NCBI GenBank assembly: GCA_015488485.1
Contig: WFNR01000150.1
Span: 1-57,965 of the forward strand
Length of the DNA stretch: 57,965 bases
Direction: 5' to 3'
Source: Cyclobacteriaceae bacterium
GTDB lineage: Bacteria > Bacteroidota > Bacteroidia > Cytophagales > Cyclobacteriaceae
Of the stretch, positions 41,691 through 52,034 are shown one piece after another. The notes beneath the pieces are model-generated. The model was not told the DNA's origin. It ran no database searches and saw only the letters and a program-made list of their open reading frames with translations. Numbering within the stretch: position 1 is the stretch's first letter; each line of letters opens with the position of its first letter. The translations under genes were made by a program, and so were the position numbers.

Positions 41691-43199
41691 TTATGGTTTA
41701 CTGATGAGGTATGTTTTAGCCCCATCTGTTATATAAGTATCGAGTTGCTCATACTCTGACAACTTTTCTTCCAGATATTGTATACCCTGAGGTGGATTCA
41801 TATGCGAAAAAATTATCCATATACGGCCATGTATATTTTCAAACTGATTAACAAATTTTTTGAAATTATCACCTGAAGAAACTCCTATAATTATCTCATC
41901 AGAATCATCAAAGTACATTTCTCTATAAAATTTAAATGGAGCCATGCTGCCCGAATAGACATAAACAATATCATCGTCCTTTTTATTTTTTGAGATATAA
42001 GCCAACACAGGCTTAATATCCTCTTTCATAATTGGATGGATAAAATAGTGCTTAGTACGTAATACAGAAAAACCCAAAAAAAGCCCGGACAGTAAAATAA
42101 AAGTAAAAGTCTTATAATTGCTTCTTGTTATTTGTGATATAAATACCAGACCTTCGATAATAAAAATCAAGAATAACGGAACCAAATACAAAACTAGCCT
42201 GTCGGAAAAAGGATACAACTTAAGTGCTGATAGTAACAAATGCATTAATATAGGCACTAATAATATGAGAATCTGGCGTTTTTGCTTTTGTACACCAACT
42301 CCAATTATACCAACTATAAAAAGAAAAAGAGCCGGTATGGTCATTTCATAATAACTAATTGTATTGCGAAATATACTATCAAAAGACTTCTGCAACCATA
42401 TTAAACTATCACTAAACTTTAATGGCATAAAACCATGTGCCCAATAGGCTTGCATACCTGCAGTATGAGGATGATTTTTTATGAAATAAATATAATATAA
42501 TAGGAAACTGGATGACCATAGCAAAAGGCCTGCAAGAAAATAAGAAAAACTTTTTAGATTTGATCTTTTTACAATTGAAATACCTTCAACCAATGTCAAT
42601 GCAACAAGTACTATAATCACAACATTGGAAAACCAAATAAGTACTGCACCGACTATCCCGAAAAATAAACTGCCGGAATTATTACTCTTATTTCTGATAT
42701 GTACAAAATAAAAATAAAAAAGTACCAAACCTGCACATAAATCAAGCATATACTGCTTTAATTCAGAGGCAAAATAGGTCATGGAAATGGGTACCAAAAA
42801 AGCGAAAGTAGTCAATATTGCCTCAACTTTCTTTTTCGTCAAATTCTCAACTAGTTTAAATAAAAAAAATGTAGCCATCAAAGAGCATAAAAAGGGCACG
42901 AGGCGTAAGGCAAGCTCATTAACTCCAAAAATATTTGACATAAGTTTTTCTATATATAAAAAACCTATAGGTACAACCTGCGAATAATCAAGGGGTTGGA
43001 GCAATTGCATATAATCCCGGTCCTTGATATTGTTGGCCAGAAATGCTTCATCTAACCAAAATGACCTATTTGCCAAATACTGCCGGCCTCGAATGGCTAT
43101 ACTTAACAACATCAGGATTGATAAGTAAATATTGGATGAAACACCGTTTATTTTATCAAGCAAATACTTATCAGAAAAAAAATAAATGAGCTTTTTCAT
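41691..43199 (-). CDS. Membrane glycosyltransferase (GT39/ArnT-like), AT-rich insert
   Basis: 502 aa from the ATG at 43199 (a TTG at 43208 is also possible). About ten or more hydrophobic helices. An N-terminal RSFWLDEAFLANNI resembles the first-loop acidic motif of PMT/ArnT-type lipid-linked sugar transferases, and a soluble-looking C-terminal end begins near ISKNKKDDDIVYVYSG. Base composition is far more AT-rich than menB and menE on either side, and codons differ (many AAA, ATA, TTA), so recent gain is likely. It would move a sugar from a polyprenyl carrier to an unknown acceptor outside the cytoplasm. Confidence 0.78.
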   Translation of the reverse strand: MKKLIYFFSDKYLLDKINGVSSNIYLSILMLLSIAIRGRQYLANRSFWLDEAFLANNIKDRDYMQLLQPLDYSQVVPIGFLYIEKLMSNIFGVNELALRLVPFLCSLMATFFLFKLVENLTKKKVEAILTTFAFLVPISMTYFASELKQYMLDLCAGLVLFYFYFVHIRNKSNNSGSLFFGIVGAVLIWFSNVVIIVLVALTLVEGISIVKRSNLKSFSYFLAGLLLWSSSFLLYYIYFIKNHPHTAGMQAYWAHGFMPLKFSDSLIWLQKSFDSIFRNTISYYEMTIPALFLFIVGIIGVGVQKQKRQILILLVPILMHLLLSALKLYPFSDRLVLYLVPLFLIFIIEGLVFISQITRSNYKTFTFILLSGLFLGFSVLRTKHYFIHPIMKEDIKPVLAYISKNKKDDDIVYVYSGSMAPFKFYREMYFDDSDEIIIGVSSGDNFKKFVNQFENIHGRIWIIFSHMNPPQGIQYLEEKLSEYEQLDTYITDGAKTYLISKP

Positions 43200-43276
43200 A
43201 GCAATCAATACTAAAAAATATTCTATGAAACAGCAAACATTATCTAAGTTTGAGTTTAAAACAAGTATAAATACTA

Positions 43277-44359
43277 ATGACAGGTCACCATAATCTTTTT
43301 CTTAATGGCAGGGAGATATCCTTTGCCGATATCCGCTCAGGATCAGCAGATGGTGACACACCCTTTGAAAAGGCCACCCTGGCCTTTTGCCGGCAGTGGC
43401 TGAACGGTGAGGAGATTTTTACTATCAAAACTTCCGGCTCTACCGGTAAGCCCAAAAGCATCACAGTAAGCCGCAGTCAAATGCAGGCCAGCGCCCGGCA
43501 GACCATCCGTTTTTTCAACATCTCCCAACACGATACGTTGCTGGTATGCCTGTCCACTGCTTACATAGCCGGCATGATGATGCTGGTGCGGGCCTTTGAA
43601 GCCGGTGCGCGCATCGTAGCGGTAGAGCCGGCCGGTAATCCCTTTGCCGGCTGCCGGCAGGTAGTGGATTTTGTAGCCTTGGTACCCCTGCAGCTACAAC
43701 AGGTACTGGCCGATAGCACTACCCGCCAAAAGCTGCAGGCATGCCGCACAGCAATAGTGGGGGGCGCTCCCCTCACCCCACAGCTTGAGCAGCAGCTACA
43801 AGGCTTCCCCACCCCGGTCTACGCCACCTTCGGCATGACCGAAACACTCACACACTTTGCCGTGCGCGCCCTCTCGCCCACCCCAGAAGCCGACTACCAG
43901 GTGCTCGACCAGGTAACAATAGGTCTGGATGCCCGCGGCTGCCTGACAGTGAAGAGCCCGGCTACCGGACAGCAAACCATCGTTACCAACGATCTGGCAG
44001 TGATTACCGCCCCCGGGCGCTTTCGCTGGCTGGGGCGCTACGATCATGTTATTAATAGCGGTGGTATTAAACTACAAACAGAAGAACTGGAACAACAGGT
44101 AGCCCATCTGTGGCAACAGACCGGGCGTCAGGAGCGCTTCTTCATTACCGCCCTGCCTGACCCAAAGCTAGGACAAAAAGTGGCGTTGGTGGTGGAAACG
44201 TCTGCCTCTGCGCAAACTTTTCAGTCCTTGCCCTGGGACGATTATTTCGATAAGTATGCCAGGCCAAGAGAAATACTGGCGGTAGCGCATTTTGCCGAAA
44301 CACCCACCGGCAAAATCGACCGGCCAGCTACCCTGCAGCAGCTATCAGATAGTCATTGA
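43277..44359 (+). CDS. menE: o-Succinylbenzoate-CoA ligase
   Basis: 360 aa, a short ANL-superfamily ligase as usual for Bacteroidota MenE. The P-loop-like FTIKTSGSTGKPKSITVSRSQ is at ~50-70, then YATFGMTETLTHFAVR and LGRYDHVINSGGIKLQTEELE, ending with the lysine region AETPTGKIDRPATL. It activates o-succinylbenzoate with CoA for MenB. Its 3' end overlaps the convergent hemN by 15 bp. menC is not seen in the window. Confidence 0.93.
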   Translation: MTGHHNLFLNGREISFADIRSGSADGDTPFEKATLAFCRQWLNGEEIFTIKTSGSTGKPKSITVSRSQMQASARQTIRFFNISQHDTLLVCLSTAYIAGMMMLVRAFEAGARIVAVEPAGNPFAGCRQVVDFVALVPLQLQQVLADSTTRQKLQACRTAIVGGAPLTPQLEQQLQGFPTPVYATFGMTETLTHFAVRALSPTPEADYQVLDQVTIGLDARGCLTVKSPATGQQTIVTNDLAVITAPGRFRWLGRYDHVINSGGIKLQTEELEQQVAHLWQQTGRQERFFITALPDPKLGQKVALVVETSASAQTFQSLPWDDYFDKYARPREILAVAHFAETPTGKIDRPATLQQLSDSH

Positions 44360-45709
44360 AAAGATACGCGTAGCGGGTTTGTGGCGCCACAGCCGCAGAT
44401 CAAAAGCCATACAGATATTACGCACAAACATGCGGCCGTCTGCGGTTACCCGCAAGGCCCGATCGTCCAGCTCCACCAGCCCATCTTCCTGCATTTCGGT
44501 CAGGCGCTCCAGCACCTGCGGTATTTCATTGAACTGCATGGCCGGATCAGCCCATGAGGTACGGAAGCGGCACATGATGTTCAAAATATGTCTGCGAATA
44601 ACCAGGTCTTCGAGAGTAAGCCTGTGTCCTCTGAACAGCGGCCATTCACCCCGCTCTATCGCTGCCAGATAATCTTCGGTTTTTTTCTCATTTTGGGCAA
44701 AAGCATACCACGAATCACTAATGGACGAAGCCCCCAAACCAATCATCAGCCGGGTAGTACCGGCCGTATAACCCATAAAATTACGATGCAGGGTACCGGT
44801 TTGCATGGCCGTAAACAGGCTGTCGCTTGGCAAGGCAAAATGATCCATGCCGATTTCTTCATAGCCGTGTTTGAAAAACAACTCTTTACCCAACTCATAC
44901 AAATAGCGTTTTTCCTTGTCTTTGGGCAGGTCGTTTTCGTCAAAGCCTCGCTGCCCCACCCCTTTTATCCAGGGCACATGGGCATAGCTGTAATAGGCAA
45001 TACGATCGGGCATCAGGCGTATGGTGTTTTCAATTGTCTGGCGAATACTTTTTTCATTTTGAAAAGGCAGGCCAAACACCAGGTCGTGGCTTACCGAATT
45101 ATAACCTATCTGGCGCGACAGGTTGGTAACCCGAGCTACCGCCTCAAAGGGTTGCAGGCGGTTGATGGCTCGCTGCACCACCGGATCATAATCCTGAATA
45201 CCGAAGCTGTTGCGCCTGAAGCCCAAATCATACAAGGTTTTCAGGTGTGCTTCGGTAGTGTTGTTGGGATGCCCCTCAAAGCTAAAGGTATAATCTGCAG
45301 TACGATCAGCGTCAAGCAGCAGCTCCCCGATAAGCCGGGCAAGCTGCTCAGGAGCAAAAAAGGTCGGAGTGCCGCCACCCAGGTGGATTTCCTTTATGCG
45401 TGGCCGTTCGGCAAACAGTTGCCGATACATCTGCCATTCCCGTAGCACAGCATCAATATATGGCGCCTCTACTTCATGACGTTTGGTAATGTGCTTGTGG
45501 CAGGCGCAAAAAGTACACAGGCTTTCACAATAAGGCAAATGTATGTAAAGGCTGATGCCTTCATTTGCGTTGCTTTCGGCAAAAGCCCTCTTTACGGTTT
45601 CCTGCCAATCGGGTAAGGTAATACCCTCCTCATCCCAATACGGCACGGTGGGGTAACTGGTATAACGCGGGCCGGGAATATTGTATTTCTGTATCAGGTC
45701 GTTTCTCAT
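44345..45709 (-). CDS. hemN: Oxygen-independent coproporphyrinogen III oxidase
   Basis: 454 aa from the ATG at 45709. Radical-SAM enzyme; the cluster cysteines are C61, C65 and C68 in YIHLPYCESLCTFCACHKH. GGGTPTFFAPEQLARLI and the HemN-typical NSFGIQDYDPVVQRAINRLQP follow, and the full C-terminal HemN domain is present, which separates it from HemW. It turns coproporphyrinogen III into protoporphyrinogen IX without oxygen. Last gene of the minus-strand heme run; its start overlaps the hemE stop by 4 bp. Confidence 0.95.
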   Translation of the reverse strand: MRNDLIQKYNIPGPRYTSYPTVPYWDEEGITLPDWQETVKRAFAESNANEGISLYIHLPYCESLCTFCACHKHITKRHEVEAPYIDAVLREWQMYRQLFAERPRIKEIHLGGGTPTFFAPEQLARLIGELLLDADRTADYTFSFEGHPNNTTEAHLKTLYDLGFRRNSFGIQDYDPVVQRAINRLQPFEAVARVTNLSRQIGYNSVSHDLVFGLPFQNEKSIRQTIENTIRLMPDRIAYYSYAHVPWIKGVGQRGFDENDLPKDKEKRYLYELGKELFFKHGYEEIGMDHFALPSDSLFTAMQTGTLHRNFMGYTAGTTRLMIGLGASSISDSWYAFAQNEKKTEDYLAAIERGEWPLFRGHRLTLEDLVIRRHILNIMCRFRTSWADPAMQFNEIPQVLERLTEMQEDGLVELDDRALRVTADGRMFVRNICMAFDLRLWRHKPATRIFSMTI

Positions 45710-46746
45710 GACTTGGCAGTATATTGCTTTACAAACTCCGCCAGGCACTGCACATTTTCTACCGGAGTGCCCGGCAAAATACCATGTCCCAGGTTAAAAA
45801 TATGCCCCGGGCGACCATTTACGGCATCCAGAATCCTACGGGCCTTGGTAGCCAATACTTCCCAGGGAGCAAACAAAGCGGTAGGGTCCAGGTTGCCCTG
45901 TACGGCCACCTCGAAGTTCAGCTCTTGCCAGGTGGTCATCAAGTCGGTCTTCCAGTCTATCCCCACTACATCTGCCCCCAGCTCCTTAAAAGTCGTATTC
46001 AAATGAGCAGCATTAATGCCAAACAAAATCAGCGGTACCTCAGCATGCCGGCCCTTGACAAGGCCTATCATTTTTTGCATATGCGGATAAACATACTCGC
46101 GATAGTCATCCAGATCGAGGATACCTATCCAGCTATCGAATATCTGTACGGCCATTGCTCCGTTATCTATCTGAAAAACAAGATATTCACCCATAGTTGT
46201 AGCCAGCTTATCCAGCAACTTATGCCAGGTGGCGGGGTTATTGTACATCAGGCTTTTCAGGCGGGTATAGCTCTTGGAAGGGCCACCTTCAATCATATAG
46301 CTGACCAGGGTAAATGGTCCGCCCACAAAGCCGATACAAGGTATGGATAGTTCCTGCCGCAACATCTGCAGCGCCCGACCGGTAAAAGCCAACTCTTCTG
46401 CCACCTCAATTGTCCGCAAGCTGTCCACATCGGTCTGGCTGCGTACCGGATTATGAATTAGTGGCCCGTAGCCGGCTTTGTATTCAAAACTGATGCCCAT
46501 AGGCCCCAGCGGTATCAGGATATCGGAAAAAATAATAGCTGCATCTATGTCAAACTGCTGTACCGGCAACAGGGTTACCTCTACACATACTTCGGGGATG
46601 GTGCTTATTTCCTGAATGGAATACTTTTCCTTTATTTTTTGATACTCGGGCTGGTATCGCCCGGCCTGGCGCATAAACCATACTGGTGTGTGATCAACGG
46701 GTTGCTGCCGGCAGGCTTTTAAAAAGGTGTCGTTAAAGGCCGTCAT
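45706..46746 (-). CDS. hemE: Uroporphyrinogen decarboxylase
   Basis: 346 aa. It decarboxylates the four acetates of uroporphyrinogen III. The start has PVWFMRQAGRYQPEYQKIKEKY, the substrate-binding signature, followed by FSDILIPLGPMG, GFVGGPFTLVSYMIEGG and FNLGHGILPGTPVENV. It overlaps hemL by one base and hemN by four. Confidence 0.97.
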   Translation of the reverse strand: MTAFNDTFLKACRQQPVDHTPVWFMRQAGRYQPEYQKIKEKYSIQEISTIPEVCVEVTLLPVQQFDIDAAIIFSDILIPLGPMGISFEYKAGYGPLIHNPVRSQTDVDSLRTIEVAEELAFTGRALQMLRQELSIPCIGFVGGPFTLVSYMIEGGPSKSYTRLKSLMYNNPATWHKLLDKLATTMGEYLVFQIDNGAMAVQIFDSWIGILDLDDYREYVYPHMQKMIGLVKGRHAEVPLILFGINAAHLNTTFKELGADVVGIDWKTDLMTTWQELNFEVAVQGNLDPTALFAPWEVLATKARRILDAVNGRPGHIFNLGHGILPGTPVENVQCLAEFVKQYTAKS

Positions 46747-48041
46747 TATTTTGTCAGGTTTAGGATGGCACGATAGGTTTTCTCCTGCAAACCGGCAAAC
46801 AGCTCATCATCCAGGGCCGTTGACAAGAACCAGGCCTCAAACTGCGAGGGCGGCAGAAATACGCCCTGGTGAATCATTTGCCAGAAAAAAGTTGCGTATC
46901 GTTCCCTATCGCTGGTTTGGGCAGTGGCGAAATCCACTACCTTTTCTGCCGCAAAAAACGGGCTGATCATCGACCCGAAGGCGTTGACCGTAACTGCCAC
47001 CCCGGCCTTGCCGGCTGCCTGCTCAATGGTGTCTTTCAGGGCTGCTGTGCGCTCGGCAAACTTTTTGTACGGGTTCTGTCGCTGTAGTTCGCTTAGCGTG
47101 GCCAGGCCGGCCGCCATGGCCACCGGGTTTCCCGACAAGGTGCCTGCCTGATACACCGGCCCCAGGGGCGCAACCAGATCCATAATGTCCAAGCGCGCCC
47201 CATAAGCGCCTACCGGAAAGCCTCCCCCGATTACCTTGCCGAGACAAACAATATCCGGCTGCAGGCCTACCAACTCATACGCCCCTCCGAATTGCGCCCG
47301 GAAGCCGGTCATCACCTCATCAGCGATGATGAGCGTTTCGTGCTCCCTGGCCAGCTTATGCAGTGCTGCAATGAAATCTTCCGTAGGGGGCACCACACCC
47401 ATGTTGCCGGCCACCGGCTCCAGGATGATTGCCGCCACGTCATCATGCTGAGTCAACAGGCGGGCTACCGAATCGGCATCGTTGTAATTGGCTACCAGCG
47501 TATTGCTAACGGCCGCCTGTGGTACACCCCGGCTTCCCGGCAGGCTTAGTGTGGCCAGCCCCGAGCCGGCAGCCACCAGCAGGGCATCCATATGACCGTG
47601 ATAACAGCCGGCAAATTTGATAATCTTATCCTTGCCGGTATAGGCGCGTGCCAGGCGGATAGCGCTGAGCACCGCCTCGGTACCGGAGTTGACAAACCGC
47701 ACCTTATCGATTGGCGCAAAGGCCGCCACGATCATTTCCGCCAGGGCTATCTCTCCTTCAGCAGTAGCGCCATAGCTAAAGCCTCTGGCCACCGCCTGCT
47801 CTACCGCTTGCAGCACGGCCGGATGACCGTGGCCAAGAATCATCGGCCCGTATGAAAGCACCAGGTCCAGATAATCGTTACCATCCACATCGGTAATCCA
47901 GGCACCCCGGGCCCGTTCGATAAAAAGCGGCTGCCCGCCTACCGAAGCAAAGGCGCGCACCGGGCTGTTGACTCCGCCCACCAATACCTGCTGTGCCCGC
48001 TCCAGGGCTGCTGCCGAACGGGTAAATTCTTTTTTACTCAT
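46746..48041 (-). CDS. hemL: Glutamate-1-semialdehyde 2,1-aminomutase
   Basis: 431 aa PLP enzyme making 5-aminolevulinate from glutamate-1-semialdehyde. [47 protein letters not shown] and the PLP lysine Lys269 in [16 protein letters not shown] are seen. It overlaps hemB by 8 bp and hemE by one base. With hemA it shows that the C5 route, not ALA synthase, is used. Confidence 0.97.
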   Translation of the reverse strand: MSKKEFTRSAAALERAQQVLVGGVNSPVRAFASVGGQPLFIERARGAWITDVDGNDYLDLVLSYGPMILGHGHPAVLQAVEQAVARGFSYGATAEGEIALAEMIVAAFAPIDKVRFVNSGTEAVLSAIRLARAYTGKDKIIKFAGCYHGHMDALLVAAGSGLATLSLPGSRGVPQAAVSNTLVANYNDADSVARLLTQHDDVAAIILEPVAGNMGVVPPTEDFIAALHKLAREHETLIIADEVMTGFRAQFGGAYELVGLQPDIVCLGKVIGGGFPVGAYGARLDIMDLVAPLGPVYQAGTLSGNPVAMAAGLATLSELQRQNPYKKFAERTAALKDTIEQAAGKAGVAVTVNAFGSMISPFFAAEKVVDFATAQTSDRERYATFFWQMIHQGVFLPPSQFEAWFLSTALDDELFAGLQEKTYRAILNLTK

Positions 48042-49011
48042 ATTGTGTCTTAGTTAATATTTCGGCTGCCTCCAGGGCAAAATAGGTGATGATGATGTCC
48101 GCTCCGGCCCTTTTGATCGACAGCAGTAGTTCCATCATTACTTTCTCCCCGTCAATCCAGCCATTGGCGGCAGCCGCTTTTATCATGGCATACTCCCCAC
48201 TCACATTGTAGGCCGCTATGGGCTTGTTGAAAATATCCTTGATCGACTTCACTACATCCAAATAGGTAATGGCCGGCTTTACCATCAGAATATCGGCTCC
48301 TTCCAGGTCGTCATACTCCGCTTCCAGCAATCCCTCCCGGCTGTTGGCCGGATCCATCTGGTAGGTCTTACGGTCACCAAACGAGGGGGCCGAATCAGCC
48401 GCCTCCCTGAACGGGCCGTAGAATGAAGAAGCATATTTTACCGAATAGGCCATGACCGGCAGATTGGCATAGCCGTTGGCATCGAGCGCCTCGCGAATAG
48501 CGGCAACGGTACCATCCATCATGCCGGAGGGCGCCACCATATCGGCCCCGGCTGCAGCATGCGAGAGCACCTGCTTCTGGATATTGCCCAGCGTGGCATC
48601 GTTGTCCACATACTCATCTACCAGCACCCCGCAGTGACCGTGCGAGGTGTATTCGCAAAAGCATACATCGGTAATGACGGTAACCTGCGGGTAGTTTTTC
48701 TTAATAAAACGAATGGCTTGTTGGATGATACCGGCCTCATTCCAGGTTTCACTGCCTGTATCATCCTTATGAGCCGGTATGCCAAAAAGGAGTACAGCCG
48801 GCACCCGGGCCGCCACTACCCTATCCATTATTTCCGGCAACCGATCTACCGAATAGCGATGCACACCCGGCATGGAAGTCACCGGCTGGACAATATCCTG
48901 CCCTTCTTCAATAAAAAGCGGGTAAACAAAATCATTTACCGACAATGTCGTTTCACGCACCAGCCTACGCAGGCTGGCGCTATTTCTCAACCTTCTCGTT
49001 CTGTTCATCAT
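48034..49011 (-). CDS. hemB: Delta-aminolevulinic acid dehydratase (porphobilinogen synthase)
   Basis: 325 aa from the ATG at 49011 (a TTG at 49029 would add six residues without family likeness). It condenses two 5-aminolevulinates. The zinc-type site [14 protein letters not shown] has Cys117, Cys119 and Cys127, so it belongs to the Zn-dependent class. Schiff-base lysines are in [19 protein letters not shown] and [13 protein letters not shown]. The 5' end overlaps hemD by about 32 bp. Confidence 0.95.
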   Translation of the reverse strand: MMNRTRRLRNSASLRRLVRETTLSVNDFVYPLFIEEGQDIVQPVTSMPGVHRYSVDRLPEIMDRVVAARVPAVLLFGIPAHKDDTGSETWNEAGIIQQAIRFIKKNYPQVTVITDVCFCEYTSHGHCGVLVDEYVDNDATLGNIQKQVLSHAAAGADMVAPSGMMDGTVAAIREALDANGYANLPVMAYSVKYASSFYGPFREAADSAPSFGDRKTYQMDPANSREGLLEAEYDDLEGADILMVKPAITYLDVVKSIKDIFNKPIAAYNVSGEYAMIKAAAANGWIDGEKVMMELLLSIKRAGADIIITYFALEAAEILTKTQYE

Positions 49012-49717
49012 ACATGTTGATATCTGCAATTAATATAGAAAGCAATTCATCCAATGCCGGCCGGGGCGCTGTTTTTACCTGCACAAAATACTTGCGGGCT
49101 TCTTTGGCCGTAGTCGGCCCCAGACAATAAGCAGTTATCTGGCGATTGTTGTAGCCGTTTATATATCCCTGTATCCCTGAGGGACTAAAAAACAATACAC
49201 GGTCAAAATCTTCTTGCAAATGATGCGGTAGAATATGTGTGTCATACACCACTTTTTCGGTTACGGCAACATTGTTTTTTGCCAAAACAGCAAACAACTC
49301 ATCTCTGCGAAGGTTACCGGTAAAGGCTACCAACTCTGCAGGCTGACGGTCCGCAATAATATGCGCCAGGGCTGCAGCCCCGCTTGCCGTAACTGCCACC
49401 CGTACTCCTCGCCCGGTGAGGAGGTCAGCGGTTTTTTGGCCTACACAATAGGCTTCGGTGATTTTGCCGAAATCAAAATTATTCCTCTGCAGGGCGCTAA
49501 CCGCTGCGGTACTGGTAAAGACCGCCCGGATGCTTTCTGCGGGTTGCCAGTTGAAGGAGCGTGCCTGCTTGGTGATAAAAGCCACTTGCTTCAATGCGAC
49601 CCCCTGCCTTTTTAGCCTATCCACTGCGGTTGCAGGCAATATTTTGGTGCTCAGCACCTTGGGCAGTGGGGTATCGGATTTATTCGCACTCTTATATTCC
49701 GGCCGGTTGTTCATCAT
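48980..49717 (-). CDS. hemD: Uroporphyrinogen-III synthase
   Basis: 245 aa. The family is poorly conserved, but two Rossmann-like halves with [46 protein letters not shown] and [11 protein letters not shown] fit HemD well. Position between hemC and hemB supports it. It closes hydroxymethylbilane with inversion of ring D. Start overlaps the hemC stop by 4 bp; its end overlaps hemB. Confidence 0.88.
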   Translation of the reverse strand: MMNNRPEYKSANKSDTPLPKVLSTKILPATAVDRLKRQGVALKQVAFITKQARSFNWQPAESIRAVFTSTAAVSALQRNNFDFGKITEAYCVGQKTADLLTGRGVRVAVTASGAAALAHIIADRQPAELVAFTGNLRRDELFAVLAKNNVAVTEKVVYDTHILPHHLQEDFDRVLFFSPSGIQGYINGYNNRQITAYCLGPTTAKEARKYFVQVKTAPRPALDELLSILIADINMYDEQNEKVEK

Positions 49718-50637
49718 TGACTTTCCTGATTATGCCGTATCGTATCGATTATTTGCGCACCTCCCTGCGCCAGTACCTCTTCAGCCAATACACGACCCAG
49801 GTCATTGGCAAAAGGGCGCTCCGTGCTTACCACCGCCTTGTCGGTACCATCCATGCTAAACACCCCGCCTTGAAAGACAATATTGCTACCCACCTGCCTG
49901 GCCAGCGCCCCAATAGGTGAAGTGCAGCCACCTTCGAGGGTACGCATAAACTGACGCTCTATTTGCACCATTTTTTCGGTATATTCATCGTTCAGCACTT
50001 CTCTGACCTGCTGTAGAATGCGCATATCCGTACTACGGGCAGCTACCATGATGGCGCCCTGTCCCGGGGCCGGCAGCATCCAGTCGAGTTCCCAGTAGCG
50101 ATTGTAGGGCAACAAACCCAGGCGCTCGAGCCCGGCCCGGGCAAAAATCGCCCCCTGCCAGTCCGACTCATCGAGCTTACGCAGCCGGGTAGGCACATTG
50201 CCACGTAAGCCCACTACCCGGTGATGCGGGTATTTCGACAGCCACTGGGCCTTGCGCCTGATACTACCGGTAGCAATGGTGCAAGCAGCCGTAATATCGG
50301 GTACCTCGCCTTCCGGCAATACCAGCACATCGCCATGATGGCCACGGGGCAGAATGGCCAGTTGGGCAATTCCCTCTGCCAGCATGGTGGGCACATCTTT
50401 TAATGAATGCACGGCCAGATCCACCTCATCGTGCAACAAGGCCTCATCCAGCCTGCGGGTAAAAACACCAATGCCCCCCAGGGCATGCAGGGGTGTATGA
50501 CGGTCCTGGTCACCTGCCGATTCCAGTTTTACAAGCTCACAGGTATAGCCGGCTACAGCCAGCTTTTCTTTCACCTTTTCAGCCTGCCAAAGCGCCAGGC
50601 GGCTACTTCTGGTGCCTATTCTGAGCGCTTTTTTCAT
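49714..50637 (-). CDS. hemC: Hydroxymethylbilane synthase (porphobilinogen deaminase)
   Basis: 307 aa. LRIGTRSSRLALWQAEKV at the start, VDLAVHSLKDVPT, GLRGNVPTRLRKLDE, and the cofactor cysteine Cys238 in LEGGCTSPIGALA, which holds the dipyrromethane primer. It links four porphobilinogens. Overlaps hemA and hemD by 4 bp each. Confidence 0.97.
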   Translation of the reverse strand: MKKALRIGTRSSRLALWQAEKVKEKLAVAGYTCELVKLESAGDQDRHTPLHALGGIGVFTRRLDEALLHDEVDLAVHSLKDVPTMLAEGIAQLAILPRGHHGDVLVLPEGEVPDITAACTIATGSIRRKAQWLSKYPHHRVVGLRGNVPTRLRKLDESDWQGAIFARAGLERLGLLPYNRYWELDWMLPAPGQGAIMVAARSTDMRILQQVREVLNDEYTEKMVQIERQFMRTLEGGCTSPIGALARQVGSNIVFQGGVFSMDGTDKAVVSTERPFANDLGRVLAEEVLAQGGAQIIDTIRHNQESQ

Positions 50638-51884
50638 TTGCTGTTTTCTTTGTCAAATACCCGGTAAATGAGCTCTACCGTTTGGCTGGCATGTGGATTA
50701 TCCGGCTTCATATGGCGGGCAAACTGGCGTACAATCTTGTGTACCAGACTAGTGGTAACCTTATCGAGGTCGGCATTGCAGGGCGTGCCGTTGCGCTTGG
50801 CATAAGACGCCAGCTCGCGTGCCTTTATATCTTCCAGTGCCTCCTTGAGGGTGTTAATGGCCGGGGCAAACTTTCTGTTGCCAAGCCAGTCGTAAAATTC
50901 GCTCTTCACTTCTTCAATCACTTTTTCTGCCTTGGGTACCTCCTGCTCACGCTGTACCAGCGTAGCATCGGTAATCTGCGATAGCTCATCAATATTTACC
51001 ACTGTCACAGCCGGCATTTGCTTCACCCCGGGCGCCACATTGCCCGGCACCGATAGGTCCAGAATGGTCAGCTTGTGGCCGGCCGGTATATGCCTTTCGG
51101 TAAGGGTAGGCCTGGCTGCACCCGTAGCTACAATTACAATATCGCTTTTGCTAAGCTTTTCTGTTATCTCCTCCGGCCGGCAGGCCTCTACCCCTGCCGG
51201 GGCCCCGGCCAGCAAAGGAGCCAGTTTGTCCTGCGAGCGATTGGCTATGATAACCCGGCCGGGGCGGGCATATTCAAGCAAATGTTTATAGGTGTTTTTA
51301 CCTATCTCACCCAAACCGAAAAGCAGTACGGTTTTGTCTGTCAGTTGCCCATAGCGCTGCAACAAATACTGCACGGCCGCATACGATACCGAAGTAGTGC
51401 CCGAGCTCAGGCGCGTTTCGTTTTTAACCCGCTTGCTGGCCTGCATCAAAAAGCTAAACAGCTTGTCCAGGTGCGTATTGATACCCCCTAACGATTTGCT
51501 AAGCTGAAAAGCCTGCTTGAGTTGCCCTACAATTTCATAATCACCCAGTATCTGGCTTTCCAGACCGGCTGTCAATCTGAATAAATGTTCTACCGCTTCA
51601 GAAGATTTATAAACATAGGCCACCTCGGCAAACTCTTTGACCGTACCACGGTGCCAGAAAGCGCTTAACAATTCTATTAATTTAAAAGGGTGCTCAGCAA
51701 AACCGATAATCTCGGTACGGTTGCAGGTAGATACCACTACCACGCCTTCCATACCGCGCCTGACGGCTTCCTTTATCAGATCTCGCTGGTTGTCAGGCGA
51801 TATGCTAAACAACCCCCTGGTAGCCGCATCCGCCTTTTTATAGCTAATGCCTACTACATAAAAACGCTCACTAATTGTCCTCAT
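50634..51884 (-). CDS. hemA: Glutamyl-tRNA reductase
   Basis: 416 aa. It reduces glutamyl-tRNA(Glu) to glutamate-1-semialdehyde with NADPH. Catalytic Cys54 in VVVSTCNRTEIIGF, LESQILGDYEIVGQLKQAF, the NADPH loop LLFGLGEIGKNTYKHL and ATGAARPTL are present. First gene of the seven-gene run hemA-C-D-B-L-E-N. Its substrate is the charged form of the tRNA-Glu that is duplicated and broken at 29 kb; that link is noted only as coincidence. Confidence 0.97.
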   Translation of the reverse strand: MRTISERFYVVGISYKKADAATRGLFSISPDNQRDLIKEAVRRGMEGVVVVSTCNRTEIIGFAEHPFKLIELLSAFWHRGTVKEFAEVAYVYKSSEAVEHLFRLTAGLESQILGDYEIVGQLKQAFQLSKSLGGINTHLDKLFSFLMQASKRVKNETRLSSGTTSVSYAAVQYLLQRYGQLTDKTVLLFGLGEIGKNTYKHLLEYARPGRVIIANRSQDKLAPLLAGAPAGVEACRPEEITEKLSKSDIVIVATGAARPTLTERHIPAGHKLTILDLSVPGNVAPGVKQMPAVTVVNIDELSQITDATLVQREQEVPKAEKVIEEVKSEFYDWLGNRKFAPAINTLKEALEDIKARELASYAKRNGTPCNADLDKVTTSLVHKIVRQFARHMKPDNPHASQTVELIYRVFDKENSK

Positions 51885-52003
51885 CGCAAATAAATGGCGT
51901 AAAGATGAGGTTAAACATTAAAAAAAAATGACCCTGTCGGTTTTAAAAATGTCCCTATCCGTATTATTTAAAATACCACTGTCTCTGAGCCACTTACCGG
52001 GGT

Positions 52004-52011
52004 TATTTTTG
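52004..52011 (+). promoter_or_regulatory. Candidate -7 element for hemH-hemG
   Basis: TATTTTTG matches TAnnTTTG and ends 23 bp before the hemH ATG. It sits in the 150-bp divergent gap between hemA and hemH. No good -33 word is seen. Confidence 0.4.
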
Positions 52012-52034
52012 TTGCCAGGCAAAAAAACCGGACT

